Assembly (NCBI GenBank): GCA_030156665.1
Contig: JASGMB010000002.1
Span: 1-64,000 of the forward strand
DNA: 64,000 nt
Source: Clostridiales bacterium
GTDB taxonomy: Bacteria; Bacillota; Clostridia; SK-Y3
Direction: 5' to 3'
The stretch's first letter is position 1, and each line of letters starts with the position of its first letter. The position numbers were made by a program, and so were the translations under genes. Under the pieces are notes generated by a model, which did not search any database, was not told the DNA's origin, and saw nothing but the letters and a program-made list of their open reading frames with translations. This document shows positions 1 through 8,042 of the stretch, piece after piece.

Positions 1-42
1 GTTTTTTTGGACAATTAATATTATACAGGATGATTATGCTCC

Positions 43-73
43 AGGCTACCCTAAACCGGTAGCCTATTTTATT
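43..73 (+). terminator. Terminator of an upstream gene
   Basis: An 8-bp perfect stem (43-50 with 58-65, AGGCTACC/GGTAGCCT) with a 7-base loop is followed by ATTTTATTT. It should end a transcript that comes from outside the window. In related Clostridia the SpoU methyltransferase gene often follows infC-rpmI-rplT, so an L20 operon is a reasonable guess for what lies upstream. Confidence 0.7.
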
Positions 74-142
74 TGCCAACTATAATTTTACTCTAAGTCT
101 TAATAAATTAGAAAAAAAACAATAAGGAGAAGGTAATTTTTT

Positions 143-949
143 ATGTTTACTGAAATTACCAGTAAAACAAATAAATTTTTTAAACATGTGAAGTCCTTAG
201 GCGTAAAAAGCTATAGGGAAAAAAATAATGAATTTGTTATAGAAGGAATAAAATTAGTCAAAGATGCATTGAATTCTTCTGTGAAAATCAATGCTGTAGC
301 AATTAGTGATAGTTTTTTAAAGTATGAAAACAGTGATGAAATCTTAAAGTTATTCCTTGAACAGAGGATTAAAGTATATAAATTTAACGACCAAATGTTT
401 AAAGAAATTTCTTATACACAGACACCACAGGGGATTCTCGGTATTGCACCTATTAAATGGTATTCTATTCAACAGTTGGTTCATAAAAACAATGCACCTT
501 TTTATGTTTTTTGTGACGGTGTACAGGATCCAGGCAATATGGGAACAATCATAAGGACAGCAGATGCCGCAGGAGCTGATGGGGTAATTTTATCTAAAGG
601 ATGTGTAGATGTGTACAACCCCAAAACAGTGCGTTCTACCATGGGCTCATTATTTCATATGCCCATTATTAAATGTGAAGATACCGTAGAAACTTTACTT
701 TTTTTAAAACAAAAAAGACTGCATATTATTTCAGGATACCTTGCTACTTCAACCTATTACTTTGATATCGATATGAAAAAGGGGATCGTCATTGTTATAG
801 GAAATGAAGCCAACGGCATATCCCGCCCGGTAATTGAACTATCAAATTATCTAGTAAAAATACCAATAATAGGTCAGGCTGAATCATTAAATGCAGGTAT
901 AGCGTCCGGTATATTAATGTATGAGGTAGTAAGACAACGAATGCGATAA
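143..949 (+). CDS. TrmH/SpoU-family RNA 2'-O-methyltransferase
   Basis: This 268-residue protein is a SAM-dependent RNA ribose 2'-O-methyltransferase of the SPOUT (SpoU/TrmH) class, probably acting on 23S rRNA. The N-terminal third (about 1-100) fits the substrate-binding L30e-like domain (NEFVIEGIKLVKDAL). The C-terminal trefoil-knot domain carries the three SpoU motifs: NMGTIIRTADAAGA (from residue 132), VIGNEANGISR (about 217-227) and LNAGIASGILMYE (about 250-263). AAGGAGAAGG lies 9 bases before the ATG. The gene stands alone between two terminators. It resembles the ysgA/rlmB-like proteins found downstream of rplT in Firmicutes; the exact modified nucleotide cannot be told from sequence. 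Confidence 0.9.
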   Translation: MFTEITSKTNKFFKHVKSLGVKSYREKNNEFVIEGIKLVKDALNSSVKINAVAISDSFLKYENSDEILKLFLEQRIKVYKFNDQMFKEISYTQTPQGILGIAPIKWYSIQQLVHKNNAPFYVFCDGVQDPGNMGTIIRTADAAGADGVILSKGCVDVYNPKTVRSTMGSLFHMPIIKCEDTVETLLFLKQKRLHIISGYLATSTYYFDIDMKKGIVIVIGNEANGISRPVIELSNYLVKIPIIGQAESLNAGIASGILMYEVVRQRMR

Positions 950-1017
950 ATCCTTCCTGTAAAGCATCTAACCTTTGGTGAGGTTGAGAAAAATAACTTT
1001 ACAGGAAGGATTTTTTA
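949..1017 (+). terminator. Terminator of the methyltransferase gene
   Basis: A 16-bp perfect inverted repeat (949-964 with 997-1012) overlaps the stop codon and is followed by a T run. The 32-base loop holds a second small stem (AACCT 970-974 with AGGTT 981-985), so the whole element folds as a branched hairpin. Confidence 0.85.
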
Positions 1018-1053
1018 TAGTAGTGTAGAATGTAACTTTATATAGCACACAAG

Positions 1054-1083
1054 AACAAATTGACGAAGTCAAATTTGTTTTTC
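1054..1083 (+). terminator. Second, tandem terminator before dprA
   Basis: AACAAATTGAC (1054-1064) pairs with GTCAAATTTGTT (1068-1079) with one bulged base, then TTT. It backs up the hairpin at 949-1017 and isolates dprA from upstream transcription. Confidence 0.6.
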
Positions 1084-1126
1084 CAAAATAATGCATGTGT
1101 AATGTATGTTTTGTGGAGGCTTGGTG

Positions 1127-2239
1127 ATGGATAAACTAAAATATTGGTTGTGGTTGACCAATCTTTCAGGGATTGGAAGTATTAAAATTACTAAAGCTTT
1201 AAAAGTATTTGAAAGTCCCGAACAGATATGGAATGCCACTAAATTGGATTTAAAGTGTGCAGATATGCTTAGTGAGCAAGATATTTACAGCTATACAAAT
1301 AAAAGTTTAGATAAAGCTGAAAAAATTCTTTCTGATTTAGAAAAATTAGGAATTGAAGCAATTACATTTAAGGACCCTCGATATCCTCAGGAATTAAAAA
1401 ATATTTATGATCCACCCTATGTATTATACGTTAAGGGAAATTTGCCACCATGTGATGCGATATGTATCTCAATAGTAGGTTCGCGGAAAGCTTCTTTATA
1501 TGGACAAAATGTGGCTGAGAAGCTTTCTTATCAGTTGGCGGAAAAGGGAATAACTGTTGTAAGCGGTATGGCAAGAGGGATAGATACCAGCGCACATAAA
1601 GGTGCTTTAAAAGCTGGAAAAAAAACAATAGCTGTTCTAGGGTGTGGTGTTGATATTGTATATCCGAAAGAAAATACTAAACTTATGGAGTATATTATAA
1701 ATAATGGAGCAGTTATATCTGAATTTCCCCCGGGTACATATCCAAAACCAGGAAATTTTCCTGCGCGGAATAGAATTATTAGTGGATTAGCTTATGGAAC
1801 CGTAGTAGTGGAAGCGGGGGAAAGAAGCGGTTCACTTATTACAGCGGATTTTGCTTTGGAGCAGGGTAGGGATGTTTTTGCGGTACCGGGAAATATTGAT
1901 AATTATAATAGTATTGGGACCAATAATTTAATAAAGCAAGGTGCTAAAATGGTTACATGCGTCGAAGATGTGTTGGAAGAACTGCCGATTAATAATATAG
2001 AATTATGTAATACTAATAATGGAATAACAAAAATAAACGATTCAGTATATTTAGATTTATCTAATGAAGAAAAAATAATAATTAGTCATTTATCAACTAC
2101 GCCAATACATATAGATGAATTATGTAGAAAGTTAGGATATAGTATGCAAAAAATAAATTCTATTTTGACTTTGTTGGAAGTGAAAGGGCTTGTTGCGCAA
2201 ATCCCGGGTAAATATTTTGCGTTAGTAAATCAGCTTTAA
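1127..2239 (+). CDS. dprA: DNA-processing protein DprA (Smf)
   Basis: DprA binds single-stranded DNA taken up during transformation, shields it and loads RecA. The 370-residue protein has an N-terminal helical region (about 1-95), then the Rossmann-like DprA core with IVGSRKASLYGQ, SGMARGIDTSAHKGAL, VLGCGVDIVYP, ARNRIISGLAYG and ERSGSLITADFALEQGRDVFAVPGN, and a C-terminal winged-helix domain (DELCRKLGYSMQKINSILTLLEVKGLV). I chose the ATG at 1127 because GTGGAGG sits 7 bases before it; an in-frame ATG at 1106 has no such site. The dprA-topA order is common in Clostridia. A com uptake system is not in the window, so competence itself is not shown. Confidence 0.95.
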   Translation: MDKLKYWLWLTNLSGIGSIKITKALKVFESPEQIWNATKLDLKCADMLSEQDIYSYTNKSLDKAEKILSDLEKLGIEAITFKDPRYPQELKNIYDPPYVLYVKGNLPPCDAICISIVGSRKASLYGQNVAEKLSYQLAEKGITVVSGMARGIDTSAHKGALKAGKKTIAVLGCGVDIVYPKENTKLMEYIINNGAVISEFPPGTYPKPGNFPARNRIISGLAYGTVVVEAGERSGSLITADFALEQGRDVFAVPGNIDNYNSIGTNNLIKQGAKMVTCVEDVLEELPINNIELCNTNNGITKINDSVYLDLSNEEKIIISHLSTTPIHIDELCRKLGYSMQKINSILTLLEVKGLVAQIPGKYFALVNQL

Positions 2240-2319
2240 ATTTTAAACGGCTGACTTGTAAAAAAGAGAAAAATTAAGTTTGTTCAGTGATATATCAGAA
2301 ATTAAAAAGGAGGAAAAGA

Positions 2320-4395
2320 ATGGCTAGTTATCTTGTGATTGTAGAATCTCCTGCAAAAGCAAAAACGATTAAAAAGTATTTGGGAAAAAATTATAAAGTT
2401 CTTGCTTCTATGGGACATTTGCGGGATTTACCGAAAAGTCAAATGGGAGTAGACATTGAACATAATTTTGAACCAAAATATATTACCATTAGGGGAAAAG
2501 GAGAGCTTCTAAGCAAACTGAAAAAAGAAGCAAAAAATTCAGATAAAATATATCTTGCTACTGACCCTGATCGTGAAGGAGAGGCGATATCCTGGCATCT
2601 TGCTAATGTTCTTGAAATAAAAGAAAATGAAAAATGCAGAATTGCTTTTAATGAAATCACTAAATTAGCAGTTAAAAATGCAATAAAAGCTCCTCGGAAA
2701 ATAGACATCAATCTCGTAAATGCACAACAAGCTCGCAGAATTTTAGATAGAATTGTGGGTTATAAAATTAGTCCTCTTTTATGGAGGAAGGTGAGAAAAG
2801 GATTAAGTGCGGGGAGAGTACAATCTGTAGCTACACGCTTAATTTGTGATAGAGAAGAAGAGATTGAATCTTTTGTACCACAAGAATATTGGACTATTGC
2901 AGCGAATTTGACGGACCAGAAGTCACTTGAAACTTTTGAAGCAAAATTTTATGGTTCGGAAGAAGGGAAAATTGACCTGGAAAACAAAGAAGTTGTAGAT
3001 AAAATTATCGACGAACTCAAGGATTCAAAGTATATTGTAAAAAAGGTAAAAAAAGGAGAAAGGAAGAGAAACCCTACGCCTCCTTTTATAACCAGTACTT
3101 TGCAGCAGGAAGCATCGAGGAAATTAGGATTTACTACTAAAAGGACCATGATGACAGCGCAGCAGTTGTATGAAGGAGTAGATATTGAAGGGGAAGGTAC
3201 AATTGGTTTAATCACTTATATGAGAACCGATTCTACTCGAATAGCGGATGAAGCACAAAGTACAGCTCGTCATTTTATTGAAAGTAAGTTTGGTAAAGAA
3301 TATGTTCCGGAAACTCCAAAGCAGTACAAGAGTAAAAAGGGAGCTCAGGATGCTCATGAAGCGATTCGTCCTACCAATGTACTTTTGGAACCTGACAAAA
3401 TTAAAAGTTCTTTAAAACCGGATCAATACAAATTATATAAATTAATATGGGAACGATTTTTGGCAAGTCAAATGAGGTCAGCGATTTTTGACACATTGCA
3501 TGTAGATATCGAGGCGAAAAATTATATTTTTAAAGCTACCGGGTCAAAAATTAAATTTCAAGGCTTTATGATTTTATATATAGAGGGTAATGACGATGAA
3601 ACAGAAGATGGAGAAAACACTATCCCTGAACTGGTAGAAGGTCAGCAATTAAAACTAAAAAAACTGAATCCTAAGCAACATTTTACACAGCCACCTCCGC
3701 GATATACTGAAGCGACATTGGTTAAAGCTTTAGAAGAACAGGGGATTGGTCGTCCGAGTACTTATGCACCTACAATTATTACTATCATTGCTAGAGGATA
3801 TGTTGAACGAGAAAAAAAGCAGCTTAAGCCTACCGAATTAGGGAAAATTATAACCGATATTATGAAATCTCATTTTAAAGATATTGTAGATATAGAATTT
3901 ACTGCGAATATGGAGCAGCAATTAGATGAAATTGAAGAAGGCAAAAAAGATTGGGTAGCGTTATTGAGAGAATTTTACCAACCTTTTTCCATTACTTTAA
4001 AAGAAGCAGAAGATGAAATAGGAGATGTAGAAATACAAGATGAAGTGACTGATGAAAAGTGTGAAAAATGCGGTAGAAATATGGTAATTAAACATGGACG
4101 ATATGGTAAGTTTCTCGCTTGTCCCGGATTCCCCGAGTGTAGAAATGCAAAACCTATTTTAGAAGAAGCCGGGGTAATTTGTCCATTGTGCAATGGAAAA
4201 GTATATATCAAAAAAACCAGAAAGGGTAAAAAATATTACGGATGTGAGAATAACCCAAAATGCGAATTTATGAGTTGGGATGAGCCATTAAAAGAACCAT
4301 GTCCTCAATGTGGAGGAGTACTGGTAAAAAAAGTATCCAAAAAATCCTCTAAAGTTCAATGCTTAAATAAAGATTGCGGTTATGAAAGAAACTAA
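2320..4395 (+). CDS. topA: DNA topoisomerase I (type IA)
   Basis: This 691-residue enzyme relaxes negatively supercoiled DNA through a covalent tyrosine-DNA intermediate. The TOPRIM domain opens the protein (YLVIVESPAKAKTIKKYLG, with the TDPDREGEAISWH metal motif near 80), followed by the toroid-forming core with the catalytic tyrosine Y300 in GLITYMRTDST. The C-terminus has three Cys4 zinc ribbons (about 585-690: CEKCG..CPGFPEC, CPLCN..CENNPKC, CPQCG..CLNKDC). The start at 2320 follows AAAGGAGG by 6 bases; an earlier GTG at 2287 lacks a site. It is terminated directly downstream, so it is not part of the flagellar operon. Confidence 0.97.
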   Translation: MASYLVIVESPAKAKTIKKYLGKNYKVLASMGHLRDLPKSQMGVDIEHNFEPKYITIRGKGELLSKLKKEAKNSDKIYLATDPDREGEAISWHLANVLEIKENEKCRIAFNEITKLAVKNAIKAPRKIDINLVNAQQARRILDRIVGYKISPLLWRKVRKGLSAGRVQSVATRLICDREEEIESFVPQEYWTIAANLTDQKSLETFEAKFYGSEEGKIDLENKEVVDKIIDELKDSKYIVKKVKKGERKRNPTPPFITSTLQQEASRKLGFTTKRTMMTAQQLYEGVDIEGEGTIGLITYMRTDSTRIADEAQSTARHFIESKFGKEYVPETPKQYKSKKGAQDAHEAIRPTNVLLEPDKIKSSLKPDQYKLYKLIWERFLASQMRSAIFDTLHVDIEAKNYIFKATGSKIKFQGFMILYIEGNDDETEDGENTIPELVEGQQLKLKKLNPKQHFTQPPPRYTEATLVKALEEQGIGRPSTYAPTIITIIARGYVEREKKQLKPTELGKIITDIMKSHFKDIVDIEFTANMEQQLDEIEEGKKDWVALLREFYQPFSITLKEAEDEIGDVEIQDEVTDEKCEKCGRNMVIKHGRYGKFLACPGFPECRNAKPILEEAGVICPLCNGKVYIKKTRKGKKYYGCENNPKCEFMSWDEPLKEPCPQCGGVLVKKVSKKSSKVQCLNKDCGYERN

Positions 4396-4426
4396 CGGTT
4401 AAAAATTAATAGAATTTAAGCATTCC

Positions 4427-4454
4427 AAAACACCCGCTAAAGGGTGTTTTTTTT
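4427..4454 (+). terminator. topA terminator
   Basis: AAAACACCC (4427-4435) pairs with GGGTGTTTT (4442-4450), loop GCTAAA, followed by a run of T. This is a canonical intrinsic terminator 32 bases after the topA stop. Confidence 0.9.
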
Positions 4455-4487
4455 GTGAATAACTTATTGAATTATTAAAAAATTCGA

Positions 4488-4541
4488 AAAATAGTATAAA
4501 AGTCCTAGGAAAATAGTATAAAAGCCCTAGGAAAATAGTAA
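4488..4541. repeat. 22-bp tandem repeat, 2.4 copies
   Basis: Two abutting 22-base units (4488-4509 and 4510-4531) differ at one base (GTCCTAGG versus GCCCTAGG). A third partial copy (AAAATAGTA) starts at 4532. Each full unit ends in the palindrome CCTAGG. The array lies about 40 bases upstream of the flgB-operon promoter, where a regulator could bind. No known operator is recognised. Confidence 0.85.
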
Positions 4542-4572
4542 ATAAAGACTAAAAAACTTAACATTTTTTAAC

Positions 4573-4601
4573 TTTACAATAATGTAAAAATTATGTATTA
4601 T
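4573..4601 (+). promoter_or_regulatory. Probable sigma-A promoter of the motility operon
   Basis: TTTACA (4573-4578) and TATTAT (4596-4601) are separated by exactly 17 bases; each box matches the sigma-A consensus at 5 of 6 positions. Transcription from about 4608 would give a leader of roughly 370 bases before flgB. A weaker alternative is TTGACT at 4854-4859 with a poor -10. Confidence 0.55.
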
Positions 4602-4748
4602 AGTATAGGATAAAAAATACATTTTTTTGTAGAAATGTAATACATGTTGCAGGAATGTTAATGTTTTTGTCGAATACTTTAGCTATATGGCTATATTCAT
4701 TTTAACAATTATATATATTGATGTTATATTCAGGGCGTACGTTTTTTA

Positions 4749-4820
4749 TTTGAAGAATATTATGGAGAAAGGCTCTTAGCCTTGTATTGTAGCTCCGTGA
4801 TTTAAATAATATTATTCAAA
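4749..4820 (+). ncRNA. Candidate structured leader of the flgB operon
   Basis: Three nested or adjacent stems can form: an outer stem of 15 bp with one mismatch (4749-4763 with 4806-4820), a middle stem ATGGAG/CTCCGT with one G-U pair (4762-4767 with 4793-4798), and an inner hairpin AAGGCT/AGCCTT around 4769-4783. This compact fold lies in the presumed leader. It lacks the conserved bases of c-di-GMP-I (GEMM) riboswitches that precede flgB in some Clostridia, and no poly-T tract follows. It may be a regulatory RNA, a processing site, or the remnant of a small inverted-repeat element. Confidence 0.4.
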
Positions 4821-4976
4821 CAAATTAAATGAACCCTTATATTCGTGAATTACTTGACTTTAAAATTCAGTGTTATTAATAAATACATATAACTATCTGA
4901 ATGTAAATATTGTTATATCGCAAATCAACATTTTTGGTACTATCCTACAATTATAATATCTGTAGAGGGTGAGAAT

Positions 4977-5387
4977 ATGGCTATTAGAATTTTTAATAAT
5001 ATAACAGTTTTAGAAAAAGCTTTAAATGCTTCATGGTTGAGAAATGAAGCCATTTCAAACAATATTGCCAACATTGACACGCCAGGATATAAAAGGCAAA
5101 CTGTGGAATTTGAAAGTTTTTTAGCCGAAGCATTAGATAAAAGAAAAATTGAGGGGTACAGAACCCATGAGAAGCATATCCCTATTGGAAGACAAAATGT
5201 TAATAATATAGCAATTGAGATAAAAGAAGACCGTATTGGAAATCAGATGCGAATAGATAAAAATAATGTAGATATAGACGCTGAAATGGCATTGTTAGCG
5301 AAGAACAATATTTATTATAATGCTGTTGTTCAGCAGTTATCCAAACAATTTAACGCCCTAAAGATGGTTATTAATGAAAGGAGATAA
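4977..5387 (+). CDS. flgB: Flagellar proximal rod protein FlgB
   Basis: FlgB forms part of the proximal rod of the flagellar basal body. The 136-residue protein has the N-terminal rod/hook family signature (LEKALNASWLRNEAISNNIANIDTPGYKR, residues about 10-38) and a C-terminal helix (MALLAKNNIYYNAVVQQLSKQFNALKMVINE) for axial packing. It has no signal peptide, as expected for a substrate of the flagellar type III exporter. GAGGGTGAGA precedes the ATG. It is the first gene of the motility operon, and its stop is only 2 bases from flgC. Confidence 0.95.
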   Translation: MAIRIFNNITVLEKALNASWLRNEAISNNIANIDTPGYKRQTVEFESFLAEALDKRKIEGYRTHEKHIPIGRQNVNNIAIEIKEDRIGNQMRIDKNNVDIDAEMALLAKNNIYYNAVVQQLSKQFNALKMVINERR

Positions 5388-5389
5388 TA

Positions 5390-5833
5390 ATGTTATATTT
5401 TAAATCTCTGGATATAAGTGCCAGCGGCCTTTCTGCTCAAAGGCTAAGAATGGATTTAATATCACAAAATATTGCGAATGCTGATACTACAAGAACCGAA
5501 AAAAATACCCCATACAGAAGGAAGCTTGCTGTATTTGAACAGAGAGAAGCAACACCTTCATTTTCTCATTATTTATCAGAAAGTAGTAAATCTAGGGTAC
5601 AGGCGAATGGCGTAAGAGTAAGTCGCATCATTGAAGATACTACGCCATTTAAACGAGTATATAATCCCGGTCATCCTGACGCCGACCAAGATGGATACGT
5701 ACTTATGCCAAATGTAGATATTATGACTGAAATGGTTAATATGATTTCGGCTACTCGTTCCTACGAAGCAAATGTGGCTGCAATCAATTCGACCAAAAGC
5801 ATGGCTATGAAAGCTTTAGAAATAGGTAAATAA
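5390..5833 (+). CDS. flgC: Flagellar proximal rod protein FlgC
   Basis: FlgC is a second proximal rod subunit, secreted by the flagellar exporter. The 147-residue protein shows the flg_bb_rod N-terminus (LDISASGLSAQRLRMDLISQNIANADT) and the C-terminal axial helix (MVNMISATRSYEANVAAINSTKSMAMKALEIGK). The AGGAGATAATA site overlaps the end of flgB, which indicates translational coupling. Length is normal for the family. Confidence 0.95.
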   Translation: MLYFKSLDISASGLSAQRLRMDLISQNIANADTTRTEKNTPYRRKLAVFEQREATPSFSHYLSESSKSRVQANGVRVSRIIEDTTPFKRVYNPGHPDADQDGYVLMPNVDIMTEMVNMISATRSYEANVAAINSTKSMAMKALEIGK

Positions 5834-5882
5834 GGATAATAACTTAATTTACTTATAATCACACATTTGGACGGAGGGTTTT

Positions 5883-6179
5883 ATGAAAATTAATAATATA
5901 AATAATGTAGATTTATTAAAAAGCAGTAATACAGCTATTGGCGCACCATCCCAACAAAAAGTAAGTTTTTCTGAATTTTTAAACAATGCGATTGCAAATG
6001 TTAACCAATTACAAAATGACGCTGCTAAGTCAAACGAATTATTAGCTGCCGGTAAAGTGGAAAATCTTCATCAAGTAATGATAGATTCTGAAAAAGCAGG
6101 CATCGCATTACAGTTTACTATTCAAATTCGCAATAAAATAATGGATGCATATAATGAAATTATGAGAATGCAATTATAG
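5883..6179 (+). CDS. fliE: Flagellar hook-basal body protein FliE
   Basis: FliE (98 residues) joins the MS ring to the rod and is the first axial substrate of the exporter. Visible family features are the central FSEFLNNAIANVNQLQNDAAKSNELLAAG segment and the C-terminal helix HQVMIDSEKAGIALQFTIQIRNKIMDAYNEIMRMQL, which is the most conserved part. GGAGGG lies 5 bases before the ATG. It completes the flgB-flgC-fliE block typical of Firmicutes operons. Confidence 0.95.
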   Translation: MKINNINNVDLLKSSNTAIGAPSQQKVSFSEFLNNAIANVNQLQNDAAKSNELLAAGKVENLHQVMIDSEKAGIALQFTIQIRNKIMDAYNEIMRMQL

Positions 6180-6217
6180 TTATTATATTATTCTTGAATA
6201 TTCCTATTCGTTGTTAT

Positions 6218-6268
6218 AATTAACCAACTTTAAAACTAAATATTATGATTTAAAGTTGGTTAATTTTA
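6218..6268 (+). terminator. Strong hairpin between fliE and fliF
   Basis: A perfect 17-bp inverted repeat (6218-6234 with 6249-6265) with a 14-base loop is followed only by TTATC, so it is a weak terminator at best. It may act as an attenuator or as a 3' stabiliser that separates the flgBC-fliE message from fliF onward. Confidence 0.5.
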
Positions 6269-6315
6269 TCGATAACTACATTAATTTATTTTAAATTTAG
6301 ATATTGGTTATCGAT
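6268..6315. repeat. 9-bp perfect inverted repeat upstream of fliF
   Basis: ATCGATAAC (6268-6276) is repeated in inverted form as GTTATCGAT (6307-6315), 30 bases apart, in the leader of fliF. The two half-sites could be an operator or a distal stem. No protein-binding consensus is recognised. Confidence 0.5.
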
Positions 6316-6375
6316 ATTATAATAGTCGAATTTTTTGAACCTAACTGTTTATTATTTGTTGATTGAGGTGTAGAT

Positions 6376-7929
6376 ATGCCCGAATTGTTTAACAAAATTC
6401 CTCAGCAGATTATGGATTTTTGGAATAATTTAAGTAAAAACAATAAATATAAAATTATTATTACTACCGTTATTGTATTTCTCAGTATTGTAATTGCTGT
6501 TATTACTGTTACCAGACCACAGTATCAGTCATTATTCACACATCTTGATCCTAAAGATATTGGTGAAGTGAGTAAACAACTTGAAAAATTAAACATAGAT
6601 TACAAACTCGATGATAACGGAACTTCCATAAAAGTGAAAAAACAAGATTTAAATAAAGCAAAAGTGTCTTTAGCGGAAGCAGGGTATCCTAAGCGGGGAA
6701 TGACTTTTGAGGACCTGACTAAGACAAGCTTAGGCACGACAGATGCCGAAAGGCGCAAAAGATATCAAATTTATAAAGAAAGTGATCTAGCAGCAGCGCT
6801 TGAAGAAATGGATAATGTAAAAAGTGCAATTGTAAAACTTACTATTCCGGATAAGACGGCTTTTTTTAACGACGAAGAGAATGCTGCAAAAGCCGGAGTA
6901 ATCGTTGAGTCGTATGACCAACTTACCGGTAATCAGATCAAAGCTATTCAAAGATTTATTGCAGGTAGTGTTGAAAATTTAGACCCTAAAGATGTTACAA
7001 TACTTGACCATAATGGGAATATGTTGAATGAGGATTACGACAATAACTTAAACGGCAATGTTGATAAACAGTATGCATTAAAGCAGCTTGTAAAAAGAAA
7101 TGTTGAAAAACAAGTTCAGCAGCTTTTGGCTGGAACAGCTGATAATGTGAGGGTTATGGCTAATCTTGAGCTTGATTTTAACACATTGGTAACCAATAAA
7201 GAAATTTATGAACCCGTTATAGATGGAAAAGGCGTCATAAGAAGTTTTACTGAAAGAAAAGAAAGCAGCATAAATAGTGAAACAGGAGGAGTACCAGGCA
7301 CAGATGCCAATCCGCCTACATATCCCAATGCTCTTGCCGGTACAACGGGAGAATCCAAATTAAGTGATCAGACCATTAATTATGAGATCAATAAAACTGT
7401 TACACAGGCCACAAAAGAAATCGGAAAGGTGGATAAAGAAAACTCATCTATCACTGTTGCGATGTTTTATAATGTACCATCTAGTACCCAACCCGGCAAT
7501 GGTAGCGATGCAGCCAATGTTACACAAGCAAGAGCTGATATCAACCAAATAAAAGCAATGGTGGCATCGGCAACAGGGATACCGGTAGAAAATGTCACGG
7601 TGCAGAGTCTGGAAATTGCACCTGCAGTAGAAGAAAAGCCAAAGCCAAGCTTTTTAGAACTATTAGACATTTACGGTCCTATTGTATTGCTAGTGCTGCT
7701 AATGGGGTTAATTGCGTTAGCAATTTTGAGAAGAAAATCGGAGCAAGATGCTAATCAGCAGCCACAGTCAAATACCGCGTATAATATTCCTGCCCAGGAA
7801 GAAATGCTGCCCGAAATTGACCTTGAAGAGAGATCTGAAGTAAAAAAACAGATAGAAAAGTTTGTCAAACAAAAACCGGAAGCTGTTGCACAATTATTGC
7901 GCAATTGGTTGGCTGAAGACTGGGATTAA
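6376..7929 (+). CDS. fliF: Flagellar MS-ring protein FliF
   Basis: FliF (517 residues) builds the membrane-embedded MS ring on which the rest of the motor assembles. It has an N-terminal membrane segment (about 25-45, YKIIITTVIVFLSIVIAVI), the YscJ/FliF ring-building domains (about 50-220, with YPKRGMTFEDL), a long periplasmic collar region (about 250-420, including the Pro/Gly-rich GGVPGTDANPPTYPNA), a second membrane segment (about 432-452, IYGPIVLLVLLMGLIALAIL) and a short cytoplasmic tail (KQIEKFVKQKPEAVAQLLRNWLAEDW) that binds FliG. The last residues match the conserved FliG-docking end, so the protein is complete. Confidence 0.97.
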   Translation: MPELFNKIPQQIMDFWNNLSKNNKYKIIITTVIVFLSIVIAVITVTRPQYQSLFTHLDPKDIGEVSKQLEKLNIDYKLDDNGTSIKVKKQDLNKAKVSLAEAGYPKRGMTFEDLTKTSLGTTDAERRKRYQIYKESDLAAALEEMDNVKSAIVKLTIPDKTAFFNDEENAAKAGVIVESYDQLTGNQIKAIQRFIAGSVENLDPKDVTILDHNGNMLNEDYDNNLNGNVDKQYALKQLVKRNVEKQVQQLLAGTADNVRVMANLELDFNTLVTNKEIYEPVIDGKGVIRSFTERKESSINSETGGVPGTDANPPTYPNALAGTTGESKLSDQTINYEINKTVTQATKEIGKVDKENSSITVAMFYNVPSSTQPGNGSDAANVTQARADINQIKAMVASATGIPVENVTVQSLEIAPAVEEKPKPSFLELLDIYGPIVLLVLLMGLIALAILRRKSEQDANQQPQSNTAYNIPAQEEMLPEIDLEERSEVKKQIEKFVKQKPEAVAQLLRNWLAEDWD

Positions 7930-8042
7930 TATAAAAATATGCTCACAGATTTTATTATTGAGATGTAAGAATATGAATCTTAAGCCGTTATTGATAATTT
8001 CAATATGCTACCGAATATATGTATAGGATTGAGGTGAGCCTG

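Larger units (their letters stand above)
4396..4976. other. Intergenic region before the motility operon
   Basis: This 581-base gap holds no convincing gene. From left to right it contains the topA terminator, a 22-bp tandem repeat (4488-4541), a sigma-A-type promoter (4573-4601), about 370 bases of leader with a nested inverted repeat (4749-4820), and the flgB ribosome binding site. In many Firmicutes codY and other genes lie between topA and flgB; none is present here. Confidence 0.8.

Noticed and set aside
4488-4541. CRISPR array
   Set aside because: The units abut without spacers and number only about two and a half; no cas genes are near.
4854-4882. TTGACT as a second promoter for flgB
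   Set aside because: The -10 at proper spacing (TAATAA) matches only 3 of 6; the promoter at 4573-4601 is much better.
4700-4976. c-di-GMP-I or c-di-GMP-II riboswitch before flgB
   Set aside because: The conserved bases of either class are not present although a folded leader is; the element is reported as unassigned.
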